A stretch of DNA of 64,000 bases from Prostheceraeus crozeri (lineage: Eukaryota; Platyhelminthes; Polycladida; Euryleptidae). Shown here piece after piece: positions 22,120 through 33,345 of the stretch (position 1 is the stretch's first letter; every line of letters begins with the position of its first letter). A program made the translations under genes and the position numbers. Location of the stretch: assembly GCA_907163375.1 (NCBI GenBank), contig CAJQUW010008996.1:563001-627000 (forward strand), written 5' to 3'. The notes under the pieces are model-generated. The model searched no databases and had not been told where the DNA came from. It worked only from the letters and a program-made list of their open reading frames with translations.

Positions 22120-22674
22120 TGAGGGAAACTCCTTCGAATAGGGATTTGAGAATTTCTTCCACCAACGATTCCGCTTCTGCACTCGATAAGACACCCGTCA
22201 CAATCACACTTCCGTTGGAAAAGAAGGAACAGTGCAAATTACCTTTGCGCATTAACGTTCCGGGAAACAGCTCGCGCTCGTTGGAAATCACCGATGTCGA
22301 TGGCAGCTGTTGAATGGTTTGCATGCGTTCCTTTGTATAGTTCCATTGACATTGAACTGTGCAGGATTTCGTGATTGGGTCGCTCACGTCCAATCCGTAG
22401 GGGCGAGTAGTTGACGCATCTCTTCACAAATACGATCGTATGTTTCCAGAGAGTGGTTGCCCAAAATTTGGATACACCCCCGTGGAAAAATCTTTACAGA
22501 AACCGAAGAGTTCCATTTCCAATAGACTCGACAAGGGCGTGATGCTCCGTAGGTGGCCAGAGGTAGTTGCGGTAACAATGTCTGCAGTGGTATTGCGGAG
22601 GATGCTCTGAGCTCCACCATGCGGTTGCAGATCCTTGACATCTTTGACAGCGGGGTGTAGATACCCTTCTTCAT
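22100..22674 (-). pseudogene. TATA-binding-protein-like gene of Polinton 1, broken
   Basis: Two TBP-type half repeats can be read in order on the minus strand. The C-terminal one contains NERELFPGTLMR followed by FFSNGSVIVTG, matching the ELFPG and F-SGK-VLTG signatures of the second TBP repeat. The N-terminal one has RPCRVYWKW followed by KIFPRGCIQILG, matching the corresponding strands of the first repeat. Each is followed by a helix (SAEAESLVEEILKSL; SLETYDRICEEMRQLL), as in TBP. Total length, about 190 codons, equals a TBP core domain. TBP-like proteins are known from giant viruses; I know of no well-described Polinton example. The gene is broken, about one break. It overlaps or abuts the end of the polymerase gene and overlaps the zinc-ribbon gene. 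Confidence 0.65.
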
Positions 22675-25600
22675 ATAGGCGATGGTTGCCGTATGGAAGA
22701 CTCTGATTGGCTAAATACCAACACCGCTTGTCCTCCCAGATACTAAAGGCCTTCTTCGCTTGCGTCACCGTTCTCATCTCGTGGTGTTGGGATTGGAGGA
22801 GGGTTTGTGACACTGTGGTAATCGAATGTTTTTCGAATGCGTCCACATAATTCTGATATTTCACTTGACGTTTCTTCGCTTGACACACTCCCTTCATGCG
22901 ACAGTCGTGGATTTCTTCCTCATTACCTTTGAGGACAATGTAAGAGTACATCTTGGCACTCAAACACACAAACTCCTTCACCCTATCCCCCACACACTCA
23001 TCCTTGAAACATCCCAAACGATTCGCATTCTCGGTACGTCTCTCTGGATGACTCACGGGATAATTTGAGGTATCGAGAACACCTTTCGCTTCCGTATCAA
23101 TAAAATTGGGGATGTTGTCAAACGAACGCAGCACTTCTTCGCGTGTATACCGGCTGCGGACTTTGAGGAAGAAGAAGTCTGTGTCCCCACCAATGAGCTC
23201 CACTGAGGTGCACGTCTTGTTGGCCTTCCACATGTCAAACAGCTTGTACATGATAATCTTGCTGTTGTCCAGGATGCATTGTCCGATATAAATGGGCTTG
23301 TTCAAGTCCACCTTGGTCTTGCGCACATTCACCACCACGGCTTTGTCGCTGATGTTGAAGAAGGATTGACAATAGGGATGACGTGTCCATTTGCTAAACA
23401 CATTCGGTGAACGTACAAATTCGTGCTTCCCATATTTCCGCACATTCTCCATCGTCTTGCCATACAGTGCGTTCACCATCAACTTGTGGAGATTAGGCGC
23501 ATTTTCGTGGTTGCCTTGGCACGTTCTTGCGTATGGTATTGTACATAGGGGCGAATATACGGTTCTTGATTGAAGGAGATCACGTAATGAACCTTGGTGA
23601 TATGTAAGCCCTTCTCCACATAAAACTTGAGAGCAGCGATATGTACCACATACTGTTTGCGATTCTCGTGCGTCATCATTAACTTGTCGGCTGAGTGAAA
23701 GGATCGGTTCCCGTTCAACTCCTGCCATAGGTCTTGCATATAGGGAGACATGTCCTCCCATTTCGCCGTCCCGCGGTAAGGAGCCAATGGTAAATCTTCC
23801 GTGCCATCTTGGACGTGTGGGGGATATTCCAAATCGACGCACAGTACATGTCCCGTGGTGCCATTGACATTGTATTGTCTCACCCGAATGGGTGATGAAT
23901 GGGACATCGTCGTTGATGTCCACCAAGTCCTCCGGTCGTACCCAGGCAAAACAGTCCTTCGGCAAAGGCCCCATCATGGCCGCTCCGTATAAATTGTTAG
24001 CATCTTCATAAAACAGGTGACTACCTTCTTCTGCTTGAGCGTGGTGCTGATTCACAAATGTCATCCCTCCACGAATACCTGCTTCAAACACGCGGTACAT
24101 ATCCACTTCACGCAATTTCTCCAACTTGACCTGTGTCTTCTTAAAGAAAAATGAATAGGTCAAGCCAGGTGTGCCGAAATAGTGGATGGGGTCCAATGCA
24201 GACACGTCGCGCATTTCACTTCGATAGTGTTCGAAGATGTCTGCGAGCAAGGCTACATCCAGTGTCAAATAATAGGGGATATAATCTTCAAACGTGCTGC
24301 ACCCCGTCTCTGTCCACGCTTTTTGTGCCACAGCATACTCATCCTCTTCCAACTCCTTCTCACTCAAATCATTGTAAAATGCTTCCTTCGGACGCAATTG
24401 AGTCTCGTGGATACGATCCCAGCAGTCAAAGTATGTATAGGTAAAAAATCCTTTCCGAATAGATGTGTGATCACAATTCGGATAGACGTCGCTCAATATG
24501 TGATTCGAGTGAGGAAAGTCACTGATGGTCGTCGACAAATTGTTCAGAGAGTCTTTCAAAAACTGACACGAATCGATGAACCGGAGTTTATACATGGTAT
24601 TGGGTGCAATGGGAAGAAAGATGGTTACTCCCAACGTCTTGTCTCCTGACACATAAATGGGCTCGATCCTACACTTGTGATCCAGCTTGGTAAAGCCTTG
24701 TACAATCACCTGGTGACTGTCATATCCCTTCCAATTCTGAAACAAGATGTTTAATGGGGTCCGGGATTGACGTCGTCGCAGGTTACATGCATTGCACAGG
24801 GTTTGGAGATACTTGCCCATGATATGGTCGTGGTCTCGCACCTTTGTCGTAGGTTCATTCTTTTCACCTTGCTTCGGAGGTTTCACATCACATCCGCACA
24901 TGTTACATTGTGCTGTCCGTTCATAGTCCCGCATATCATCCTCCGTCGTTGTCATGTTACTGTACGTCGCTTCAATGTGACGAAAAATAGACAAGCTCAC
25001 CTGTCTGATGTGTGCAATAAAGGCAGGAATACACTCGTCCCCCTTATGGATCACCACAGATTCTTTCATGTCCAGCGCCGGATGCCACACCACATAGGAT
25101 CCCACATACGCTGCCGTATGCTTCTTGGACATGGTATCAATCATGCTCTCAATGTCCGCGTACATCACAGCGAGGGGTTGAGTGTTTTTTTCCGTGGTCG
25201 ATAAATTCGTTCGGTTTTGTATCCTCCGTGGTCGTTTCCCTCCGGAAAAATCCACCATTGCATTTCGCTTGATGCTCCAGACGTTCTTTGTGTGCCATGT
25301 CCTTTGTCTTTCCATACTTTACGGCCTTCTCGTAGAAATTGAATCGTAAACTACACAACTCACATGTTTCAAAACATTTCATTTGCGTTTGACTCATGTT
25401 CTGATACCACATGCGAGCACATTTCTGAAAATCCGTCACGGGAAGAAAATGTCCATACTGATCCTCCATATCGTACCGCGTCACCATCACCAGATGAACG
25501 ATGCGTGTGTTCTCCTTCACAGCTTGACGGATCGGGTATAATTGGCCCACAAATCCTTTACCGTCATGTACGTGGATACGAACAATTACATTGTTCTTCT

Positions 25601-26622
25601 TCTCGAAATCCTGAATATCCCGTGTATTCATCAACCCCTCTGACGTCATCATGGAAAAGTCTAGATGATAATACTGGTTTAAATTCAACTTGCGCACTGC
25701 AGGAAGTCGATTCTGATGAATGTCATAGGATGTCTTGGTGCGGGAATCAACACGTCGAGGAATGCGATTGTCTTGGTAGGCAAGTGCATAGAGGACACTG
25801 TCTTGAAAACATTGCGATGTATACTTGTTGCGATCAAACACACATATGCCTTTGCAGAGCTTGATATCTCGGTGGATAGGAATCGGTGCACCCATGCGAA
25901 AATTAGGGAAGGAACTTGTTTGAACCAGTAACTCTATCACTTCCTTCACCACAAATCCTGATCCGTCCTTTTGATAGTCTTCAATAAATCCTTCAATCTT
26001 TGACACAATGTCACGGAACCATGCATCAAAGTTACGTGCTTGGACGCCTTCATGAATATATGAGGGTGTGGAGATGTCTCGCACTTCCTCTTCGCCCGTC
26101 GACATATCCATCTTGGCAGACTTGAGTCTCATTCTCACAAACACTTTCACGTCCTTGTGGGGGTGTTGTTGCACAATGACACGAAACAAGTCCGCATAAA
26201 TTGAATTCAAATACGTCTTCCATTCATTCGTTGCTTGAGGAGGGGTAAATCGATAATTATACCCGCGACCGTCCATGAAACGTTCTTCTTCCACAGCTGC
26301 GCCGCCCTCTTGCATGAACTCAAACAGGTAGGGGCACAAATGCTCATCCCATCCTTCCGCTTCAGCATTTACCACTGTATCGCAGTAGCGACACCGTCCC
26401 ACACACGCATGCTTATGGTACGCCTCTACGTCGAAACTTCCGTCGCAATCCAGACACAGCAAGTCATTGTCCTCGCCATAATTAAAAGCGCGGCAATCGT
26501 GTTCGTCTCCATACCATTTACAGCATGTCCAACAATAGTTGCGACCTGTCTCCGCTGCTCCATGGGCAATAGTCTTGAAACCGAGAGAAGGACTGGCGGC
26601 AGAATTCACACGTGTACTGCAT
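22640..26622 (-). pseudogene. polB: Protein-primed DNA polymerase B, broken
   Basis: The family B polymerase of Polintons, which replicates the element from a protein primer. The N-terminus has Cys/His clusters (YTCEFC; YCWTCCKW; CLDCDG; GRCRYCDTVV). A central part follows (SQCFQDSVLYALAY, later IQDFEKKN), typical of the long N-terminal region in Polinton polymerases. Exonuclease motifs appear as FQNWKGYDSH and YLTLDVALLAD. Polymerase motifs are YEDANNLYG (A), KLMVNALYGK (B) and GGDTDFFF (C), and the C-terminus ends near LPYGNHRLYEE. The start chosen, 26622, is the first ATG downstream of the TATA box. It is broken, about three breaks. The exact 3' end is uncertain because the TBP-like gene begins in the same place. 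Confidence 0.9.
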
Positions 26623-26800
26623 GTTTAGAATGAAAATGATTTTCTCTGTCAGCGCCTTTACTTATATACCCTACCGTGACTCATCAAATGCTCCGATAGG
26701 TGCCCCGGCGCCAAGTGCTCCGATTGGTGGTCCGCTTTCTGTCCTCTTAGCAACCACGTGCGCCGATGCGTGGGCGTGTGCTCCGATGAATGGGGCAAGG
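26623..26800 (-). promoter_or_regulatory. TATA promoter of the polymerase gene
   Basis: On the minus strand GGTATATAAG (26661-26670) lies about 40-50 bases before the ATG. Upstream is ACCAATCGGAGCACTT (26713-26728), which matches 15 of 16 bases of the motif before the 2.97 kb TATA box, and further TCGGAGCAC/T repeats near 26690 and 26785. A GATGCGTGGGCGTG (26765-26778) also has a partner at 2919. The motif lies about 45-65 bases upstream of TATA in both promoters. Confidence 0.65.
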
Positions 26801-26830
26801 TCATGTACTTTAGTGAAAATGGTGTGAAAA

Positions 26831-27217
26831 GGGTAAAACCTTTGCTACTTATGTTACTGGTCATGAAAATGGGTGAACTTATTTACCAAAACTTAGTACT
26901 GGTTGCGTTAATATCTGTAAACTTAGTGACATCGTGAAGATATCACAAAATCATCACTCTTTTGACTGAAAATGTTACATTCTGACTTTTCATTAAAAAT
27001 GTTCATTTTTGGCATCTTCAGCGTCCCTGCGATGTAACGATCGCAAATATGTATTCAAACTTTATCAATATTTTTCTCATAACCGCTTAAGTGCACAAAC
27101 ATGCAAAGTACGAGTAAACAATCTGCAGTTGCTATGAGAGCATGAAGACATGCCTTCGTTAATTGTTTTGTTTTGAACCAACAAACAGTTAAAAGAACTA
27201 TCACTATTTTCATGCAT
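26831..27217. other. Noncoding; should contain the right end of Polinton 1
   Basis: AT-rich with no gene. The right terminal repeat of the Polinton must be here or slightly to the left, but without the left end for comparison I cannot mark it. Confidence 0.3.
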
Positions 27218-27686
27218 CACTAGGTGACATGCCACACGTGATTCACGCGTAATTACGGAACACCCCAAACATCCGTGGTTAAGGACATTCTATTTTTCTC
27301 CCCGCGTGCACTAAGAGTGTGCACTTCTACGCGCTGCACTAAGAGTCAGAAATCACTTCATCTGATGCTGTCAAAACATACGGAATGTTTATGAATACAC
27401 GCGGGCGAGCGTATAGTTTGCGCGTCGTCTACGGTTGTCTGCGCTGCCGCTTGAACCACTAAGATGAGACGCTAAGCATGTTCTGTCTTCCCTGAGCATG
27501 AAATTGAGGTCCTATCACATTGTTTAGCCTCTGATACATGCAGACACATGAGACGCAAAGTATATATAATAGGACTGCCAACTATACTAATTTATATAAC
27601 TTATATTGCAGCAATGTCCCGCATAGCCACGGATGTTTGGGCTCATGTGTAATTACGCGTGATTAAGCGTGGCATGTCACCTAGTG
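27218..27686 (+). mobile_element. CACTA-ended MITE, copy 2
   Basis: 469 bp between CACTAGGTGACATGCC and its inverted copy, flanked by AT on both sides. Same orientation as the copy at 42505 and inverted relative to that at 5212. No coding sequence. The family has short inverted GCGT-rich segments just inside the TIRs. Confidence 0.75.
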
Positions 27687-27947
27687 ATGGACTGCTTAGT
27701 CCAAGGTAGCTTAAGGTAGTCTATGTATGTAACATTCATGTATGTATTTCATGGAACTGTTTGTAGCTTGAAATTGTATGGGTTTGATGTCCTCTCATTT
27801 CTTCTTTTGGTATTTCTCCTTTGATATTCCTCTTTTGAGATTGAAGATAGGACAATCTCTGTCATTGACATTTGAAACCGGTAGAGATCAAACAATCAAA
27901 ATTAATACATTTGTTGATAGAAAATATTCTTCCAGATGGGTTTGATT

Positions 27948-29003
27948 CAAAGCAATATTTTTTGGACGTTCTCCATCTGTATTCAAAATAAAAATGTTAA
28001 AATGAACGCACAAGCTTTCGGAGGCGTCTGCACCACTCCTCAGTCATGTGAGAACAAACTCTAATGGACAAAATTGCCAGTACATGTACTAAGTGCTACT
28101 TACACGAGACAATGTGAGTAAATAGAAAGTTACAAATTTCATGAAAAATGAATTTTATGAGCAATTGTCAATGACCAATCGCAGATCAATAAATGTAGAA
28201 GACTTTCAATGTGTCTTAGTCCGGCAGCCACAACGAGGCCGAAAGTGAGACTTTCACAAAATGATGTACATCTTCGAATCGGCACGTCTGCCGAGTTTCA
28301 GTGCGTTCCTCTTCTTGTCAGATAGGATCAAAGAAAAACACATGTAAATCCAATTGCAATTTTTGGCTAAAATAAATTCTCTGATTAAACGAAAGGTACT
28401 GAGGTCAGAGTCATAATTTTTGGAATGCAATATCTTCAAGTCATTTCCTTTCATGTTCATGCACCCCTGTCTATAAAGCTAAACACATTTATATTTGGCG
28501 AGCCTCTTAATGTCGGCAAACATAAACATTTTGAGCAACTTTATCCACATTTAACCACATTCTCACACACATTGCCGATCAGAAGCATCATTATAGTACA
28601 TGCACATCATAGGAAATGGCTTGAAGACATTCCATGGCAATAATTATGACTCTGGGCTTAGTACCTTTCGTTTAATCAAAGAAAACATAGACAAAATTCA
28701 TTTAGCCGAAAATTGCAATCTGCGTCCCATTGGATTTGCATGTGCTTTTCTTTGATCTTGTCTGACAAGAAGAGGAACTCATTAGAACTCGGCAGACGTG
28801 CAGATTCGTAGTAGGCATAGGGTGTACATCATTCTGTGAAAGTCTCATTTTCGGTCTCGTTCCCTGCAGAAACTCGTTCTGGCTGCCGGACTATCACTTT
28901 TCACATGACTAAGATTGGTGCAGGCGCCTCCGAAAGCTTGTGCGCTCATTTTAACATTTTTATTTTGAATACAGATGGAGAACATCCGAAACATATATTG
29001 CTT
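27948..29003. repeat. Old inverted repeat with a foldback element in its loop
   Basis: Left arm 27948-28053 and right arm 28897-29003 are inverted copies (about 90 percent alike by eye), containing ACAAGCTTTCGGAGGCGTC and its complement. The GTCCGG element at 28219-28891 fills most of the loop, ending within six bases of the right arm. The arm core, CTGAGGA...CGAAAGC read on the minus strand of the left arm, resembles the core of the palindrome at 45.7 kb. Confidence 0.65.
28219..28891. mobile_element. GTCCGG foldback element, copy F1
   Basis: 673 bp, bounded by GTCCGGCAGCC and GGCTGCCGGAC, with TA on each side as TSD. The inverted arms are about 220-260 bases, around a loop that is well conserved with copy F2. 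There is no transposase. Termini and TA targets would fit a Tc1/mariner-mobilised non-autonomous family. Confidence 0.75.
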
Positions 29004-29839
29004 TGTGTACATTTGTTGATCTTGCGACGTCTTCATGTTTAAAAAAACTTTGAATGGATATTTACTTTTTGAATACAACTCAAACAAATCATTAGGAAAA
29101 TCATTAAATTTTGTCTAATTTCTCAAAATCCAATGTCTTAGTTCAGAGCCATTTCCCATTTCTGTAGACAAATAAAAGTGATTTCATCAATGAACTTAAG
29201 TGGTGATATTGGTATCTGGAATAACAACAATAATAACAACAAAAACTCCCAAGTTTCACAAAATCATTGTTTGCTACTGATTTGAAGAATTATGATCGAC
29301 AAATTTTACTTTAAAGCAAAATCTTTGTATTGCCTAAAACTTCTCACAGGGTGTATCATGCATTGCACCTTCCACTGACGTATGATGTCCATCTTGATCT
29401 CTGCAGATGCAAGCTGTTCCTGTCATCAAACAAGTGGAACAGAGTCATTACACTTGGACTATTCAAGTTGATGATTTCAATAATAGCTCCGGTTTATTGC
29501 AGATTGAAGCACGACTACATCTAAACGACCGATAATTCATTGGCAGGCAAGAATGAAAGACCTCTTCAGTCTACCTACTGAAATCTGACCCGATTCAGTT
29601 TCCTACTAACATAGTAAGTTACATCTTGTTGTAAATTGTTTTGCTCGCACGAGTGAATTGCGCTCGCATGAGATAAGGAGTCAGGTCTAATGAATATCAA
29701 TACCAAAATAGAACTTGCTTAATTTTTTGTGCCCAAATTACAGCACAACTTGCATTAAGTGAATTAAAAGCACACAAGAGTTGATAGTAGGATTTCTATG
29801 ATATTCTACCTTCAATTACAAGCAATGTTTACATAAAAG
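29004..29839. other. No gene seen
   Basis: AT-rich sequence with a short imperfect AAC/AAT microsatellite near 29222-29245. No convincing open frame. Confidence 0.4.
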
Positions 29840-30059
29840 TTTGTAATTTCTCCTAAACAGTACAATGGTTTCAATTTTAAAATAGCCGATGCTGTCTTAT
29901 CTTGAAATTTTATTGCCAAATTTTCGTCTGTACAAAGTCGTCTGTACGTCAGGGGGAAAAGGGAGTTAGTTGTGCCTATAAATTTCAAATTATAAATAAC
30001 AATCTTTGTTAAACATTATGTAAATGCAGAAATAGAAATAGATGAGGTAAATGCTGATA

Positions 30060-30369
30060 GAAATAACACATCAAAGGAATATCAATCATATAGACGAGAA
30101 TTGTCTGTATTGTTCTCTCTCTTCTCTGGGAGTTAATTTTTTTGTTGGAATTTTCTCATCATCAAGACTTCTCTTAGTCTAATGTTGTTTTCGATCTCGT
30201 TCACATTGTATTTGCTTACATATACTGAGGCAACAGATTGTGTCATGTGCTCTTTTACCCTTACATTCAAGGGCTGTATTGTATTTCCCGTGTAGTAGTC
30301 CTGGCAGATTAGCAAGTTCATTTGTAGATTACATTCTTTTTGAGACAGATTTGTTGTTTGATTGGACAA
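30060..30369 (-). pseudogene. Degenerate GIY-YIG domain fragment of a retroelement
   Basis: The minus strand reads CQDYYTGNTIQPLNVRVKEH and later IRLREVLMMRKFQQK, with LTPREE in a neighbouring frame. This follows the GIY-YIG-like pattern C-x-x-YYIG-T-x-x-PL-x-x-R-x-x-EH and the RKW-P-LN-REE ending found downstream of reverse transcriptase in several invertebrate retroelements. It is short, without the flanking reverse transcriptase, and broken near its end. Confidence 0.5.
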
Positions 30370-30479
30370 TCACGTAATTCACATTGTTGATTCGAGTTTC
30401 GTTTTATTTTCAAAGCATTTCTTAGAGCTTTTAATTTTTAGCTATTTATCATTTATTATCATTTGATTGTTTTGTGCAC

Positions 30480-31059
30480 ATTAGGCACATCAGGGAGGGA
30501 CATGAAGGCGAAAACACAAGCAGGTTGGCAGAACTGGAGAGCTATGTCTGGTGTCCTGTGCGACAAAAAGATGCCTCTACGACTGAAGGGCAAGGTTTTC
30601 CACACAGTGGTCCGACCCGCAATGCTGTACCATGCTGAGCTCTGGGCCCCGAAGAAAGCTGACCTTATTGCGATGGAAGTGTCAGAGATGAGGATGCTGA
30701 GGTGGTCAATGGGGAAGACAAAGAAGGATAGAATAAGAAACGATAAGATCCGTCGTATTCTTAAAGTACCCCCAATAAGCAAAGAAATTGAGACTCGCCG
30801 ATGGAGATGGTTCCGACATCTGCTCAGAAGACCAGAGGATAACATCTGCAAAATAGCATGGAAACAAGAACCTGTCGACAGAAGAAAGGGAAGACCGATA
30901 GCAAGTTGGAGAACTGTGATAAAGAGTGGAATGAAGGTCAGATCGATAAACGAAGACATGGCCTCCGACCGATCCATGTGGAAGCAACAGACTGAGGGGC
31001 CACCCCGTGCTACCCGATCATCCGGGAGGCTGAAACTGGATCGAGCCCGGCCAAGGTGA
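30480..31059 (+). pseudogene. RTE-like LINE fragment, C-terminal part of reverse transcriptase
   Basis: About 190 codons remain open. Motifs include GVLCDKKMPLRLKGK, VRPAMLYHAELW, RMLRWSMGKTKKDRIRN and RRWRWFRHLLRRPED, which match the thumb and connection region downstream of the polymerase core in RTE-type LINEs. The catalytic core and endonuclease are missing, so this is a 5'-truncated insertion, as is usual for LINEs. The reading frame is intact over the fragment, so it is not very old. Confidence 0.8.
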
Positions 31060-31265
31060 GCAAGGTGAGCATTATTTGATTGTTTTATTTGATTGTTTAT
31101 TTGATTATTTGATTTCTTATTTGAAAATTATAGGCACTACTAACTCCCTTCTTCACCCAAAGCGGTCTGTGTACAGACGGAAATTTGGGAATATAATTTC
31201 AAGATAAAACAGCATCGGCTATTTTGAAATTGAAACTAGCAATGCTATTTTACACCATAATTTCT

Positions 31266-32317
31266 AGCACAAAAATGAACCAAATGCTGTCATTTCCTTA
31301 CCTGATTATTCAAATCACTCCACAAAGTAGGTATAAGAGGAAAACTTCACGAGAGCTGACCTGTATTTTATCACTCATCCACTCCGAGAGAAGACCAGAC
31401 AAAACAAAAATGGCACAGATGAGTACGTTAACTGAGTAAACGTTAATCTTCTAATTGGTAGTCGAGTGATCATCAAAATACGAGTAAACATGGCATCTTC
31501 ATATCTGTATAGAGCATCACATTTGCTAATAACGTTGACAGTCTCAACGTCGTTGAGCGGCGATTGAAATGTATGGCTGCTACAATAAGCTGAAACAATT
31601 GTTCGCTTTCATATGAAGGATCGCACTTTGCCCTTTGCAGAGGCGCAGTCAAAGAAGAATGACTCAACTTGAATTAGTGGTTCAGTTCGGAATAATGTAC
31701 TCTGCGCTGAAGACCAGACTTGCAGAGTATCAGAGGCTCTCAGACATCAAATACTGAATCATGTGACTCACTTCAACTTTTATATCGAAGTTGATGTTCT
31801 GAACTCAATCATGTTTCAAATTTCATGGCATTCTGATAGATAGTTTCCTTTCTGCCAAAGAAAATGTACGAAAATTTCCAAGTGTTTCACAATCCATAGA
31901 TATTTCTTGAATTTTGCCATTGGATTCCAATGGGAATCCTTTAACCTTACCTACAGCCGAAAGCGACTGGCTGTGACACTCAGGAATTTGATTTTTGTAT
32001 TCAGCGCTTCAAGATCTACAAATCCATACTATTAAGCTCTTTGTGCGCGACTTTGGGAAGAAAGAGTCAATAGCTCCCGTCCTAAGACTTTCAGAGAACT
32101 CAATGCAGGGAGCGGGTCGCACTTGAAACATTCCCATAGCATTGCTCGCTCGGGACGCCGGTCTGTCATATTTAGGTTGAAAATTTCCAGCGGAAAAGCT
32201 GTGACAACGGTTTTGTGAGAGATAAAAGTCGGAGAGGTATTCGTTCAACATGATTGGCAGGAAAAGATTCTACTATGGTCATGCTCTTTCACATGAGTGG
32301 CAGGGATCGTCAAAAAT
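31266..32317. other. No recognised gene
   Basis: AT-rich. Two minus-strand open stretches (31473-31667 and 32009-32251) carry no motif, start codon context or splice signals that I trust. I see no repeats linking this stretch to the rest of the window. Confidence 0.35.
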
Positions 32318-32875
32318 TAATAGAATTTCAATCAATTTATTGCTCAATAAATCCAATTTCAATCATTTGATTGCTCAATAATTCCAATTTTAACTGATTG
32401 ACTAACTCAAATTCCTATCACAATCATTTTTAATGAAATTTCTGCTCGATGTGACTGCTTTGAATCATGCTAAAATCAAGTCAACATCATTCAGATACTC
32501 AGTGGATGATTTTATGCCTCTTTAATATCGAATGAAGGATTTATCCGACACGAAGCACATGATCATGATGAAGCTCGTACAGAGAATTCTAGCATCTGAA
32601 CAATGTTTTTTTCTCAACAGTCTACTGATCGCACGGAAGCTTGTCGTAGACAACAGGACGCGACACGCGCGCGTACATCTAATACCTAGGAGTTCTTTCA
32701 TTATTCAACAACTATTACAAGAAATATCGAGGCCATCTGCAAGGTGTCCAATCTCTGCTTATAGGATTCTTCAACCATTAGAATGATTGATGTCAATTAA
32801 TCGGTTGCATAGAATTTCAATTTCAGTTGATTGATTGCTCAAGAATGGCAATTCCAATAAATTGATTGAAAATGC
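32318..32875. repeat. Short 30-35 bp AT-rich repeats around TTGATTGCTCAA
   Basis: Units resembling AATTTCAATCA..TTGATTGCTCAATAA occur about three times at 32325-32415 and again about twice at 32805-32870, separated by about 400 bases of unrelated sequence. The repeats are degenerate; this may be an old minisatellite split by an insertion. Confidence 0.4.
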
Positions 32876-33265
32876 GATTTCATGTCCTGTACTGTAGCTG
32901 CTGCCATTTTACATATTCTATACAGTAGGGTGTTGGTGTAGTTCTTTCTTACCTCTATTATCCATTTTATCCATCGATATGTTGTTTTTCATTATCCATG
33001 TATTTTGAAATTGACCTGCTGGTGACCATTGTATTTTTCTACCTACAACACTGCTGCAGCTATGTTCGTTCAATTATCAATTCAAATGGTAGGTTCACAG
33101 CTTTGTGGTCTATTCGGCAACTCCCTTGCTAGCTTTCAACATTAAGACAATTCGAAACAGCGATTCAGCTATCAGCTGTAAACATCAGTAGTTTGATAAA
33201 AATCAACATTACTGGTATCTATAAGTCTCTGACGGTTAATAAAATGTGCATGTCTTGACACAGAG

Positions 33266-33345
33266 CAAGTATATAGTAGGTAGGGTGTCAACTCAAAAAG
33301 ATGTCAGCATACAACAACAATTTTCATATCGAAAGATTCATTTTT
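33266..33345. mobile_element. GAGTAAG element, short fragment E
   Basis: Begins GAGCAAGTATATAGTAGGTAG and stays similar to the 5' ends of copies A and B for about 75 bases (TTTCATATCGAAAGATTCA), then diverges. A truncated relic of the family whose fullest copy is at 47283-48112. Confidence 0.45.

Larger units (their letters stand above)
1..26830. mobile_element. Polinton/Maverick 1, large and broken, left end outside window
   Basis: The hallmark Polinton set is visible: packaging ATPase, retroviral-type integrase with chromodomain, adenain-like protease, protein-primed DNA polymerase B, and a probable jelly-roll capsid protein. The polymerase lies on the minus strand at the right and most other genes on the plus strand. 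Without the 5.27 kb and 1.8 kb insertions about 19.7 kb remain, in the upper size range of the family. I could not find the right terminal inverted repeat; it should lie between about 26.8 and 27.2 kb, and its partner is outside the window. Several small genes are open, but most large ones are broken; I estimate ten or more breaks plus the two insertions, so this is a fossil of moderate age. Confidence 0.9.
29840..31265. mobile_element. Inverted-repeat-bounded composite holding LINE relics
   Basis: Sequence from about 29840 to 29995 recurs inverted at about 31117 to 31265. The shared core includes AAAATAGCCGATGCTGT, TCGTCTGTACA and GGGAGTTAGT. Between the arms are a degenerate GIY-YIG fragment on the minus strand and an RTE-like reverse transcriptase fragment on the plus strand. 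I could not find an exact TSD, so the outer limits are approximate. It may be a DNA transposon that received LINE insertions. Confidence 0.55.

Noticed and set aside
26235-26633. Plus-strand frame of 132 codons opposite the polymerase N-terminus
   Set aside because: The minus strand carries clear polymerase zinc clusters; the plus-strand peptide has no supporting feature.
28836-29087. Open frames on both strands near the right end of F1
   Set aside because: They span the boundary of a foldback element and an older inverted arm, so they are chance frames.
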